A DNA stretch of 22,614 nucleotides from Pseudomonadota bacterium (GTDB taxonomy: Bacteria > Myxococcota_A > Polyangia > Haliangiales > Haliangiaceae). Of this stretch, positions 14,513 through 21,992 are shown piece by piece. Every line of letters starts with the position of its first letter. The first letter of the stretch is position 1. Under the pieces are notes generated by a model. That model did not search any database. It was not told the DNA's origin and was given only the letters and a program-made list of their open reading frames with translations. The position numbers and the translations under genes were made by a program. The stretch is taken from positions 1 through 22,614 of the forward strand of contig JAEWJO010000756.1 of assembly GCA_023386455.1 (NCBI GenBank). The letters are read 5' to 3'.

Positions 14513-16141
14513 CTACGTACGGCGGCGCCGGCGAGCTGCGACGAGACCGACGACGACGATCGCGAGGAATCCTTGCGGGTTGCCGCCCGCCGAACACGCC
14601 GCGTAGTCGTAGTCGTCGCCGTAGTAGTCCCCATACGGGTCATCGCCGTACGGGTTGTCAGCGCCGCACGACGCGAGCGCGCTCTCACCGGTGCCGCCGT
14701 ATGCGCGGAGGTTCGTCAGGTACAGATCGATCAGCTCGATGTCGGCCTGGATGTCCGGATCCTCGTGCGTCGCGTTCCACGTCACCGCGTTGGCGCGCAC
14801 GGTCGACAGCGCCGACGCCGCACAACCGTAGTCGTACGACTTCGTCGCGAAGCGCAGGCCGAGGAAGATGTTGTACATCGCGTAGCGCTCGGCCATCTCG
14901 GGCTGCGAGAGGTACGTCTCCGCCGGCGTCTCGCCCGGATCGTTCGGGTACGCGAGCGTCACGGTGTCGGTCAGCACCTGCGTCGAGCCGGGCAGGCGAT
15001 ACGTGAGCTTCAGGTCGGCGACCTTGCCGCCCGCGTTGTTGCCGGTCGGCGTCATGTGGATGAACAGCATGCTGCCGCCGCCGCGGCGTCCGCCCTCGGG
15101 AGCCTGCGACGTGCGGCTCGCGACGAACACCGCGGGAATCGTCATCGCGCCGGTGCGCGGCTGCGCCTTCCACAGCGTCGTGCCGATCACCTCGTCGAAC
15201 GTCCAGCCGCTGCCCGCGGTCGCCTCGACGTGAACGTCGAGTGCGAGCGGCGTGACGAAGTAGTCGAGCTCCTGCGTGAACACCTCGGTCGCGGCGGCCG
15301 CATCCTCGAGGAAGTAGAAGTTGCCGGCGCCGTGCTCGGCGAGGCCGCGCATCAGCGCGACGTCGAACGACAGACCGACGCCGATCGTCGTCAGGCCGAT
15401 ACCGTCGGTGACGTAGCGATCCGCCATCGAGATGATGTCGGTCGTGCTCGTGTTGCCCGCGGTCGCCATGCCGTCGGACAGGAAGATCACGCGGTTCTGG
15501 CGGTCCGAGGAGAACGCGTTCGACGCGACCTTGAAGCCGGCCTCGAGGCCACCGTAGATGTTCGTCGAGCCGCGCGGCGTGAGGCCGTCGATCAGCGCGT
15601 CGAGTTGCACCTTGTCGACCGTCTCGGAGAACGGCGCGAGCACGTCGACGCGGTCGTCGAACTGGACGAGCGCGAGGCGATCGCCCTCGCCGAGATTGTC
15701 GACGAGCGTGTGCAGGCCGACCTTGACCTTCTCGAGCCGCTGGTCGTCCCACATCGAGCCGGAGTGATCGACGACGACGACGAGGTTCAGCGGCTTGCGC
15801 GTGATCGTCGACGGATCGACGTTCGTGTTGACCGCGATCTGGAGCGTCGCCTGGTGCGCGCCGGTCAGCCAGTCACGGCCGACGGACACGCCGGGCGTCA
15901 TGCACAGCACGCTCGTGCAGCCGCTCGCCGGCGGCTCGACGAAGTGCTCGTTGAAGAAGCCGTTCGCGTCGAGCGTGTTCGGGCCCGGGATCTGGCCGGC
16001 CTCGAGGATGCCGCGGAACTCGCCGATATCCTGCTGGCCGCCAAAGCTCACGCCGCCGCCGCCGGGGGCACCTGCGCTGTCGGCACCTTCGCCGCCGCAG
16101 GCGACCAGGAGTAAAAGAGGGACGAGGCGATGGGAGGTCAT
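14513..16141 (-). CDS. VWA-domain lipoprotein with MYXO-CTERM-type tail
   Basis: A 542-residue exported protein. Start ATG 16141 gives MTSHRLVPLLLLVACGG, a lipoprotein signal with Cys15. A Gly-rich linker is followed by a short region (about 35-115) with FNEHFVEPP. A von Willebrand factor A domain begins near residue 118; its MIDAS metal site is complete, with DHSGSM (Asp125, Ser127, Ser129), Thr193 in GSTNIYGG and Asp223 in FLSDGMATAG. The following region (about 290-480) resembles the C-terminal part of YfbK-like VWA proteins, with LKLTYRLPG and AMYNIFLGLRFATKSYDYGC. Before the end comes a Tyr/Asp/Gly-rich stretch, then AACSAGGN, a hydrophobic segment and RRRRR. The role is probably surface adhesion or protein assembly; no partner is identified. 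Confidence 0.85.
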   Translation of the reverse strand: MTSHRLVPLLLLVACGGEGADSAGAPGGGGVSFGGQQDIGEFRGILEAGQIPGPNTLDANGFFNEHFVEPPASGCTSVLCMTPGVSVGRDWLTGAHQATLQIAVNTNVDPSTITRKPLNLVVVVDHSGSMWDDQRLEKVKVGLHTLVDNLGEGDRLALVQFDDRVDVLAPFSETVDKVQLDALIDGLTPRGSTNIYGGLEAGFKVASNAFSSDRQNRVIFLSDGMATAGNTSTTDIISMADRYVTDGIGLTTIGVGLSFDVALMRGLAEHGAGNFYFLEDAAAATEVFTQELDYFVTPLALDVHVEATAGSGWTFDEVIGTTLWKAQPRTGAMTIPAVFVASRTSQAPEGGRRGGGSMLFIHMTPTGNNAGGKVADLKLTYRLPGSTQVLTDTVTLAYPNDPGETPAETYLSQPEMAERYAMYNIFLGLRFATKSYDYGCAASALSTVRANAVTWNATHEDPDIQADIELIDLYLTNLRAYGGTGESALASCGADNPYGDDPYGDYYGDDYDYAACSAGGNPQGFLAIVVVGLVAARRRRRT

Positions 16142-16259
16142 GCCGGTCGCAAGAGCAGCGGCCGTGCCCGGATTCCGCGTGCGATTCCGCGAGGTAGCAC
16201 GCCGCGAGTTGGGCCCGATCGGCGAGTCCCTGACATGGATGTCGTAGGATGCGCCGGTC

Positions 16260-18065
16260 ATGCGCCGCCTCCTGGTCCTGCTCCTCGTCGTCGCCTGCAA
16301 GCCCTCGCCGACACCGCCGCCCCCGGTCCCGGTGTTCGCGCGACCGATCGACGGCGGCGTCGCGCTCGTCACCGATGCGCAGCCGTCGATCACGCCGACC
16401 GAGCAGGCGCCGGCGATCCCGTATCGAACCGACAAGAGTGACTACGACGTCGACCCCAAGGTCGCGGGCACCGGCAAGACGTTCATGGTCGCGTCGGAGG
16501 ACGAGTACGCGACGAAGGTCGGCCGCGACATGCTCGCCGCCGGCGGTAACGCGGTCGACGCGGCGGTCGCGACGGCCTTCGCGCTCGCGGTGACGCGGCC
16601 GACGGCGGGCAACCTCGGCGGCGGCGGCTTCGCGGTCGTGCGCACCGGCAAGGGCAAGGCGACCGCGCTCGACTTCCGCGAGACCGCGCCGGCGAAGGCA
16701 ACGCCGACGATGTACGAATCCGATCCGAAGAGCTCGCTCGTCGGGTTCAAGGCGAGCGGCGTGCCCGGCTCGGTCGCCGGTCTCCACGAGCTGCACAGAA
16801 AGCTCGGCAAGAAGAAGTGGGCGGACGTCGTCGCGCCGGCGATCGCACTCGCGAAGGATGGCTACCAGGTCGGGCCGTACCTGCACGACGCGATCGCGCG
16901 CCGCAACAAGCTGGCGCCGCTGACCGGCGAGTTTGCCGCGCGGTTCGCGCCCGACGGCCAGCCGCTCGCGGTCGGTGCGGTCGTGAAGAACCCCGAGCTC
17001 GCCGCCGTGCTCGAGCGCATCGCGGCGAAGGGCCCCGACGGCTTCTACAAGGGAGAGACCGCGAAGGCGATCGTCGATGCGATGGCCGCGGGCGGCGGCA
17101 TCATCACCGCGAAGGACCTCACCTCGTACAAGGCGGTCTGGCGCCAGCCGATCGAGTTTGCCTATCGCGGCAAGCACGTGATGACGATGCCGGTGCCGTC
17201 GTCGGGCGGCATCGTGCTCGCGATGACCGCGAACATCCTGTCGTCGAAGGCGCTCGACAAGGACCTCGGCACGCTCGGCTGGCACTCGGCCGATCACGTG
17301 CGCCTTGTCGTCGAGGCCTGGCGCCGCGCGTTCGCCGCGCGCAACGAGCTGCTCGGCGATCCGGCGTACGTGAGGAAGATGCCGCTCCAGAAGCTGCTGT
17401 CGCAGCCCGAGGCCGACCGGCTGGCAAAGACGATCGGCGAGCGGGCGACACCGTCGAGCGACGTGCCTGCGCTGCTCGAGGGCACGAACACGACGAACCT
17501 GTCGGTCGTCGATAGCAAGGGCATGGCGGTCGCGCTGACGACGACGCTCAACACGTCGTTCGGTAGCGGCGTGATGATCAGCGGCATCCTGATGAACAAC
17601 GAGATGGACGACTTCGCGACGCGCCCCGGCCAGCCGAACGTCTTCGGGCTCGTCCAGGGCGTGGCGAACAAGGTCGAGCCCGGCAAGCGGATGCTGTCGT
17701 CGATGTCGCCGACGATCATCGAGGACGACAAGGGCGAGCTCTACATGGTCGTCGGCGCGCAGGGTGGGCCACGCATCATCACGGCGGTGTGGCAGGCGAT
17801 GTCGAACGTGATCGATTTCGGCATGCCGGTCGATGCGGCGGTGGCGGCACCGCGCTTCCACCACCAGCACCTGCCCGACGACGTCGTGTTCGAGGACGAG
17901 GCGGTGACGAAGGCCGTCGACGACGCGCTCCACGCGCTCGGCTACAAGACGGTCTGGAGCATGCGGGAGCGGATCGGCGCGGCGGCGAACGCGATCGTGA
18001 AGACGAAGGACGGCTGGGCGGGCACGGCCGATCCGCGCGGTCGTGGCGCGGCGATGGGGGACTGA
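16260..18065 (+). CDS. ggt: Gamma-glutamyltranspeptidase lipoprotein
   Basis: A 601-residue exported enzyme that hydrolyses or transfers the gamma-glutamyl group of glutathione and related peptides. It begins MRRLLVLLLVVACKPSP, a lipoprotein signal with Cys14, then a Pro-rich linker. Family features are LDFRETAP with the Arg that binds the glutamyl carboxylate, SGVPGSVAGL, and the autoprocessing and nucleophile site TNTTNLSVVD with Thr411. NNEMDDF, GKRMLSSMSPTI and GAQGGPRIITA follow. The usual TTH is TTN here (Asn413) and GSPGG is GAQGG, while the oxyanion Gly pair is kept. Precursor cleavage before Thr411 should give large and small subunits. Its start is 118 bp from the divergent VWA gene, and a hydrolase lipoprotein gene follows after 14 bp, suggesting an operon. 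Confidence 0.93.
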   Translation: MRRLLVLLLVVACKPSPTPPPPVPVFARPIDGGVALVTDAQPSITPTEQAPAIPYRTDKSDYDVDPKVAGTGKTFMVASEDEYATKVGRDMLAAGGNAVDAAVATAFALAVTRPTAGNLGGGGFAVVRTGKGKATALDFRETAPAKATPTMYESDPKSSLVGFKASGVPGSVAGLHELHRKLGKKKWADVVAPAIALAKDGYQVGPYLHDAIARRNKLAPLTGEFAARFAPDGQPLAVGAVVKNPELAAVLERIAAKGPDGFYKGETAKAIVDAMAAGGGIITAKDLTSYKAVWRQPIEFAYRGKHVMTMPVPSSGGIVLAMTANILSSKALDKDLGTLGWHSADHVRLVVEAWRRAFAARNELLGDPAYVRKMPLQKLLSQPEADRLAKTIGERATPSSDVPALLEGTNTTNLSVVDSKGMAVALTTTLNTSFGSGVMISGILMNNEMDDFATRPGQPNVFGLVQGVANKVEPGKRMLSSMSPTIIEDDKGELYMVVGAQGGPRIITAVWQAMSNVIDFGMPVDAAVAAPRFHHQHLPDDVVFEDEAVTKAVDDALHALGYKTVWSMRERIGAAANAIVKTKDGWAGTADPRGRGAAMGD

Positions 18066-18079
18066 GTAGAGTGCGCGCG

Positions 18080-19453
18080 ATGACACGCTTCATCGCGCTG
18101 CTCGCCGTGCTCGCCGCTTGTGGCAAGCCGTCCCCGAGGTACAACGAGCCGGTGACGGTCGCACCGCCGCCGGTCGTGGTCGCCGACGCTGCGGCCGAGC
18201 CGACCAGCGTCGTGTCCGCGCGTGCGCTCGTCGCGTCGCTCGTCGCCGGCAACTATGCCGAGGTCGTCGCGACATTCGATGCGACGATGAGCGCCGCGCT
18301 GCCGGAGCCGAAGGTCAAGGCGACGTGGCAGGGCCTGACGGCGCAGGTCGGTGCGTTCGTTCGCGTCGAGCGCGCGCGCACCGAGGATGCGCCGGGACAT
18401 CCGATCGCGATCCTGACCTGCACGTTCGAGCGTGCGGAGCTCGACGCGAGGGTCGTCTACGACGACGCCGGGAAGGTCGCCGGTCTGCAGTTCACGCCGG
18501 CGACATCGCCGTATCGCGATCCGCCGTACGTCGATCGCAGCACGTTCGACGAGCGCGACGTCACGATCGGCAGCGGCGAATGGGCGCTGCCGGGCACGCT
18601 CTCGCTGCCGAAGGCCAAGGCGCCGGTTCGCGCGGTCGTGCTCGTTCACGGCTCCGGCCCGAGCGATCGAGACGAGACGCTCGGCGCGAACAAGGTGTTC
18701 AAGGATCTCGCCGGCGGGCTCGCGTCGCGCGGGATCGCGGTGCTTCGCTACGACAAGCGCACGAAGGTCCACGGCGCCAAGATGGCGCAGAATCCCGACC
18801 TGACGCTCGAGCAGGAGACGGTCGAGGACGCGCTGCTCGCGGTCGAGCTGCTGCGCGGGATGAAGGAGATCGATGCCGCGCACGTCGTCGTCGCCGGGCA
18901 CAGCCTCGGCGGGTTCGCGGCGCCGCGCATCGCGGTGCGCTCGCCGCACGTCGCTGCGATCGCGATCCTCGCCGGCAATACGAGCAACGATGTGCCGGCG
19001 GCGATGATCTCGCAGATGGAGTACATCGCGCGCGTCGACCCGAGCCAGGCCGCCGCGATGCCCGCGATGATCGAGAAGATCAAGGCCGCGCAGAAGCGGA
19101 TCGCGGAGCTCCAGCACGGCGCGAAGCCGGCGCCGGGCGAGGTCGTGCTCGGTGCGGGCGCCGCCTACTGGATCGATCTCGCGAAGTACGACGCGATCGC
19201 GACGGTGAAGAACGTCAAGCAGCCGATCTTCGTCGCGCAGGGCGGACGCGACTACCAGGTCACCCAGACGGACTTCGACGCGTGGAAGAAGGCGCTCGCG
19301 GCGCGCAAGGACGTCGCGTTCCACCTCTACCCCGAGCTCAACCACGCGCTCGGTGCGGGGACCGGGCCCGGCTCGCCGGCCGAGTATCAGAAGCGCACGC
19401 CCGTCGATGCTCGGCTCGTCGACGATCTCGCCGCGTGGATCAACGGGTCCTGA
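18080..19453 (+). CDS. Alpha/beta-hydrolase lipoprotein with N-terminal DUF3887-like domain
   Basis: A 457-residue protein. Start ATG 18080 gives MTRFIALLAVLAACGKPSP, a lipoprotein signal. Residues about 45-130 (LVAGNYAEVVATFDATMSAA onward) resemble the DUF3887 domain often found before serine hydrolases. The hydrolase domain follows. It has VVLVHGSGPSDRDETLG (oxyanion region), nucleophile elbow GHSLGG with Ser275, a probable acid in GGRDYQVTQTDFD and the catalytic His in ELNHALGAG. The family includes dienelactone-hydrolase-like esterases and peptidases; the substrate is not predictable. It begins 14 bp after the ggt stop on the same strand. The frame also runs upstream into ggt, but that part is shadow sequence. 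Both proteins should sit at the periplasmic face of a membrane. Confidence 0.88.
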   Translation: MTRFIALLAVLAACGKPSPRYNEPVTVAPPPVVVADAAAEPTSVVSARALVASLVAGNYAEVVATFDATMSAALPEPKVKATWQGLTAQVGAFVRVERARTEDAPGHPIAILTCTFERAELDARVVYDDAGKVAGLQFTPATSPYRDPPYVDRSTFDERDVTIGSGEWALPGTLSLPKAKAPVRAVVLVHGSGPSDRDETLGANKVFKDLAGGLASRGIAVLRYDKRTKVHGAKMAQNPDLTLEQETVEDALLAVELLRGMKEIDAAHVVVAGHSLGGFAAPRIAVRSPHVAAIAILAGNTSNDVPAAMISQMEYIARVDPSQAAAMPAMIEKIKAAQKRIAELQHGAKPAPGEVVLGAGAAYWIDLAKYDAIATVKNVKQPIFVAQGGRDYQVTQTDFDAWKKALAARKDVAFHLYPELNHALGAGTGPGSPAEYQKRTPVDARLVDDLAAWINGS

Positions 19454-19560
19454 TTATCCCGACCGCGGTGATGCGTCAGCTGCGTCACCGAAGCTGCTGA
19501 GGGCGAAACACGCACGCGAGACCGAGCCCGAACAAACGCGAGCCGGCGTATGCTGGGATC
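19454..19560. other. Intergenic region with dyad before the OmpA-like gene
   Basis: An imperfect inverted repeat GGTGATGC (19467-19474) and GCGTCACC (19482-19489) with a 7-base spacer lies just after the hydrolase stop. The same bases contain the direct repeat TGCGTCA (19472-19478 and 19481-19487). It could be a weak terminator, though no T-tract follows, or an operator. TATGCT at 19550-19555 is a possible -10, but too close to the ATG to be comfortable. Confidence 0.3.
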
Positions 19561-20445
19561 ATGGGTGAAAGAGGCGACCCCACCGAGGGCGAGCACGTCT
19601 ATCCGAAGCTGCCCGTTCCGAAGCACGACGCGCCGAAGGTCAAAGGCTTCAAGAGCGGTGGAGCCGGCAGCAAGCAAACGATGAAGCTCGCCGGCGCTGC
19701 CCTCGGCGTCGCCGTGATCGGCCTCGCGGCCGGTTACTTCATCGCACCCGACAAGAAGGCCGAGCTCGCGAAGACGCAGAAGGATCTCGCCGCCGCGCAG
19801 ACCGCGGCCAAGGTCGAGAAGGACCGCGCCGACGGTGTCGCGAAGCAGCTCGAGGTCGCGGCGAAGGACAAGGTCGACCTCGAGGCGAAGGTCAGCGAGC
19901 TGTCGGCGAAGGCCGGCGAGCTCGAGAAGAAGGCGGCCGAGGCCAACATGGTCGCCGAGAAGAAGCTCAAGGCCGCGCTCGACACGGACTCCGGCTCGGT
20001 GTCGTCGGAAGGCGACGAGATCCGGCTCAAGCTCGTCGACAAGGTGCTGTTCGCCGTCGGCGATGACCAGCTGACGCCGAAGGGCAAGAAGGTCCTCGAC
20101 AAGGTCGGCAAGGCGCTCGCCGAGCTGACCGACAAGCAGGTCTGGGTGCAGGGCCACACCGACGATCAGCCGATCGTCAACACGCCGCCGAAGAAGGACA
20201 GCAAGAAGAAGGGCGCGACGTGCGAGCCGACGGTGCGGTTCGCGAGCAACTGGGAGCTCTCCAGTGCGCGTGCCCTCCAGGTCGTGCACTACCTGCAGGA
20301 CACCGTGAAGATCGATCCCACGCGGCTCGCCGCGCTCGCGTTCTCCGAGTACCGCCCCGTCTCGAAGGGCAACAAGGCCGCCAACCGGCGCATCGAGATC
20401 GTGCTGTACCCGCACAAGGCCGTGATCGAGCGCTCCAGGAAGTAG
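19561..20445 (+). CDS. OmpA/MotB-domain protein with N-terminal membrane anchor and coiled coil
   Basis: A 294-residue protein. A hydrophilic N-terminus (about 1-40) precedes one membrane helix (about 42-61, LAGAALGVAVIGLAAGYFIA). A long Ala/Lys/Glu coiled coil (about 64-140) follows, then a C-terminal OmpA-type peptidoglycan-binding domain (about 150-288). The domain reads VLFAVGDDQLTPKGKKVLDK, VWVQGHTDDQPI, SNWELSSARALQVVHYL and FSEYRPVSKGNKAANRRIEI, closest to the MotB version. There is no MotA partner nearby and the N-terminus lacks the MotB plug and proton-channel Asp context, so it is more likely an envelope-tethering protein than a flagellar stator. Lys is unusually frequent for such GC-rich DNA. 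Its start follows the hydrolase gene by 107 bp. Confidence 0.88.
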   Translation: MGERGDPTEGEHVYPKLPVPKHDAPKVKGFKSGGAGSKQTMKLAGAALGVAVIGLAAGYFIAPDKKAELAKTQKDLAAAQTAAKVEKDRADGVAKQLEVAAKDKVDLEAKVSELSAKAGELEKKAAEANMVAEKKLKAALDTDSGSVSSEGDEIRLKLVDKVLFAVGDDQLTPKGKKVLDKVGKALAELTDKQVWVQGHTDDQPIVNTPPKKDSKKKGATCEPTVRFASNWELSSARALQVVHYLQDTVKIDPTRLAALAFSEYRPVSKGNKAANRRIEIVLYPHKAVIERSRK

Positions 20446-20694
20446 CTCCCAGAACAGGGACGGTCTTAACTTGCGTAACTTGCTGCCGCCAAGCTCGCGG
20501 AACAATTGGGACGCGTACCAGTAAGTTTAACTTGCGCGTTCATCTTGCTCGACGCTCTCGATGAGCGAGTCGGTGTGAGCTGACAGCAAAACTCACCGGC
20601 ACAGGTTCGAGCGACTCCGCTCGTGCAGGTAGCGCGAGTGAAGACCTCCCCGATTTGGGGTGAGCTAGCGCTGGCGGTCCCGGTTTGGGGTGCG
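20446..20694. other. Repeat-bearing intergenic region between convergent genes
   Basis: No gene is supported in these 249 bases. Two related segments carry GGGACG at one end and TTAACTTGCG at the other (20457-20475 and 20508-20536). Downstream, CGAGCG-ACTC-CGCTCG forms a perfect 6-bp hairpin (20608-20623), which could terminate transcription from one or both sides although no T-tract follows. A 30-bp tandem repeat begins at 20651. The first half is less GC-rich than its surroundings, suggesting a small mobile or repetitive relic. Confidence 0.5.
20457..20536. repeat. GGGACG...TTAACTTGCG paired repeat
   Basis: Copy one (20457-20475) and copy two (20508-20536) both begin GGGACG and end TTAACTTGCG. 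The second has a 10-bp longer interior that includes CGTACCAGTAAG. A third partial match, GTAACTTGC, lies at 20475-20483. The arrangement looks like a degraded dispersed repeat. A link to a REP or transposase-derived family is only a guess. Confidence 0.45.
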
Positions 20695-20710
20695 CTAGCG
20701 CTGGCGATCG
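20651..20710. repeat. 30-bp tandem repeat, two copies, overlapping the receiver gene's 3' end
   Basis: Units 20651-20680 and 20681-20710 match at 26 of 30 positions and share TTTGGGGTG and GCTAGCGCTGGCG. Unit two includes the perfect palindrome GCGCTAGCGC. The CTA within unit two is the stop codon (20695-20697, minus strand) of the response-regulator gene, so the last residues of that protein are encoded by repeat sequence. Confidence 0.75.
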
Positions 20711-21471
20711 ACGTAGCCGACGAGGTCGACGTCGGTGCAGTTCTCGAGATCTGCCGCGGCGGCAGCGCCGCGCGCGTAGAGCAGCATCGACACGGGCTCG
20801 TGTTCCTTGCCAGAGCGCAGCTCGCGCGCGACATCGAGCACGCCCTCGCTGGTGACCTCGAGCAGGATCGCGTGCGGCCGCAGCGCGCGCGCGAGGCGCG
20901 ACAGCTGGGCGAGCGCGCGGGTCATCGACACGACGGTGTAGCCGCGCTCGGACAGCACGAGATCTAGCTGCTGGAGCTTCGCGCGGTCGTGCTCGACGAC
21001 CAGCACGACGCCGCCTTCGCGGGGCTCGGGTACCGGCTCGCTCGGCAGGTACGCGAACGGGGAGTGCGCGGCGAGGCGGTCGGCATCGCGCGCGCGATAC
21101 ACGGCGAGCGCGACCTTGTTGAGGAGGTCGTCGACGTCGAACGGTTTCTCGACGACCTCGCTCGCGCCGATCGATGCGAGGTTGACCTCGAGGCCGTGCA
21201 CCGCGGTCATGATCAGGACCGGGACGTTCTGGTACGCCGGGTCGTTGCGCAGCGCCTGCAGGAACTGCCGGCCGTTCATGCCGGGCATCATCAGGTCGAG
21301 CAGGATCGCGTCGGGGCGGGCGGCCTTGATGCAGTCGAGCGCGTCCTCGCCATCGACGGCGACGTCGACCACGTAGCCTTCCTCGGCGAGCACCTGGCCG
21401 AGCGTGTCGCGGACCATCGGCTCGTCGTCGACGACGAGGATGCGGCCGCCTTTGGCTACGCCCACTGACAT
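20695..21471 (-). CDS. Response regulator with canonical plus degenerate receiver domains
   Basis: A 258-residue protein without a DNA-binding or enzymatic output domain. Receiver one (about 10-125) is complete: Asp15-Asp16, phosphoacceptor Asp59 in LLDLMMPG, Thr89 and Lys109 in EKPF. A Pro-rich linker (about 138-153) leads to a second receiver-like fold (about 154-258). It starts VVLVVEHDRAK but has Glu205 where the phosphoacceptor should be (ILLEVTSEG), Tyr232 for the conserved Thr/Ser, and no switch Lys. The second domain is therefore a pseudo-receiver, perhaps for partner binding. A cognate kinase is not in the window. The gene is divergent from a small helical protein and PP2C gene pair, with 50 bp between starts. 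Its 3' end lies within a 30-bp repeat. Confidence 0.88.
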   Translation of the reverse strand: MSVGVAKGGRILVVDDEPMVRDTLGQVLAEEGYVVDVAVDGEDALDCIKAARPDAILLDLMMPGMNGRQFLQALRNDPAYQNVPVLIMTAVHGLEVNLASIGASEVVEKPFDVDDLLNKVALAVYRARDADRLAAHSPFAYLPSEPVPEPREGGVVLVVEHDRAKLQQLDLVLSERGYTVVSMTRALAQLSRLARALRPHAILLEVTSEGVLDVARELRSGKEHEPVSMLLYARGAAAAADLENCTDVDLVGYVDRQR

Positions 21472-21521
21472 TCAGGCTCGGAGCGTACACCGGCACTGGC
21501 TCCCGAGGTACCATCGACGAG

Positions 21522-21992
21522 ATGTCGACGGCGCCACTGGTGGCACGTGCCTACGACGCGCTGAGGCCGAGAATCTTGCAGCGGTTGCTCGAGCTCCGCG
21601 CGACCCTCGATCCCTCGCTCGGCCGCCTCGACGACGCGACCGCCCGCGCGCAGATCGGCGCGGTCCTCGATCACCTCGGCAACTTCATCGCGACCGGCGA
21701 TCTCGGCCTGCACCGCGCATTCCTCCACACCTTCATGGCGATGCGCGCGGCCGAGGCGCAAGGGCCGGCCGCCGTCCTCGCGATGCTCGTCGCGATCGGC
21801 GATACCGCCGCCCAGGTCTCCCAGGAGGAGAACCCGACTCCGGAGGGCTCCGAGCTGACGCTCCTGCTGACGCGGGTGACCGCATCGACCGCCCGCGCGA
21901 TCAACGACCTGATCGCCGACGAGCTCGATCGCCGCCTCGCCCAGTGGGCCGAGCTGTCGACGAAGGAACGAGAAGGGCTGACGCCGTCGTGA
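21522..21992 (+). CDS. Small helical protein coupled to PP2C phosphatase
   Basis: A 156-residue, almost entirely helical protein starting MSTAPLVARAYDALRPRILQ. I do not recognise it firmly. The pattern LQRLLELRATLDPSLG followed by HLGNFIATGDLGLHRAFLHTF loosely resembles the N-terminal helical domain of RsbR/RsbRD stressosome proteins; that is a suggestion, not an assignment. It has no signal peptide or membrane helix. The stop overlaps the GTG start of the phosphatase gene by 4 bp (GTGA), so the two are translationally coupled and likely functional partners. The start ATG 21522 lies 50 bp from the divergent two-receiver gene. Confidence 0.75.
   Translation: MSTAPLVARAYDALRPRILQRLLELRATLDPSLGRLDDATARAQIGAVLDHLGNFIATGDLGLHRAFLHTFMAMRAAEAQGPAAVLAMLVAIGDTAAQVSQEENPTPEGSELTLLLTRVTASTARAINDLIADELDRRLAQWAELSTKEREGLTPS

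Noticed and set aside
15873..18086. 737-codon open frame on the minus strand
   Set aside because: It lies opposite the well-supported ggt gene, with low-complexity Arg/Asp/His composition and no family motif.
19561..20445. Flagellar stator protein MotB
   Set aside because: The OmpA domain fits MotB, but the long coiled coil, altered N-terminus and lack of MotA argue against it.
20446..20694. Small coding gene in the intergenic stretch
   Set aside because: Open frames here are only tails of shadow frames from the receiver gene; none has a convincing start, ribosome site or composition.
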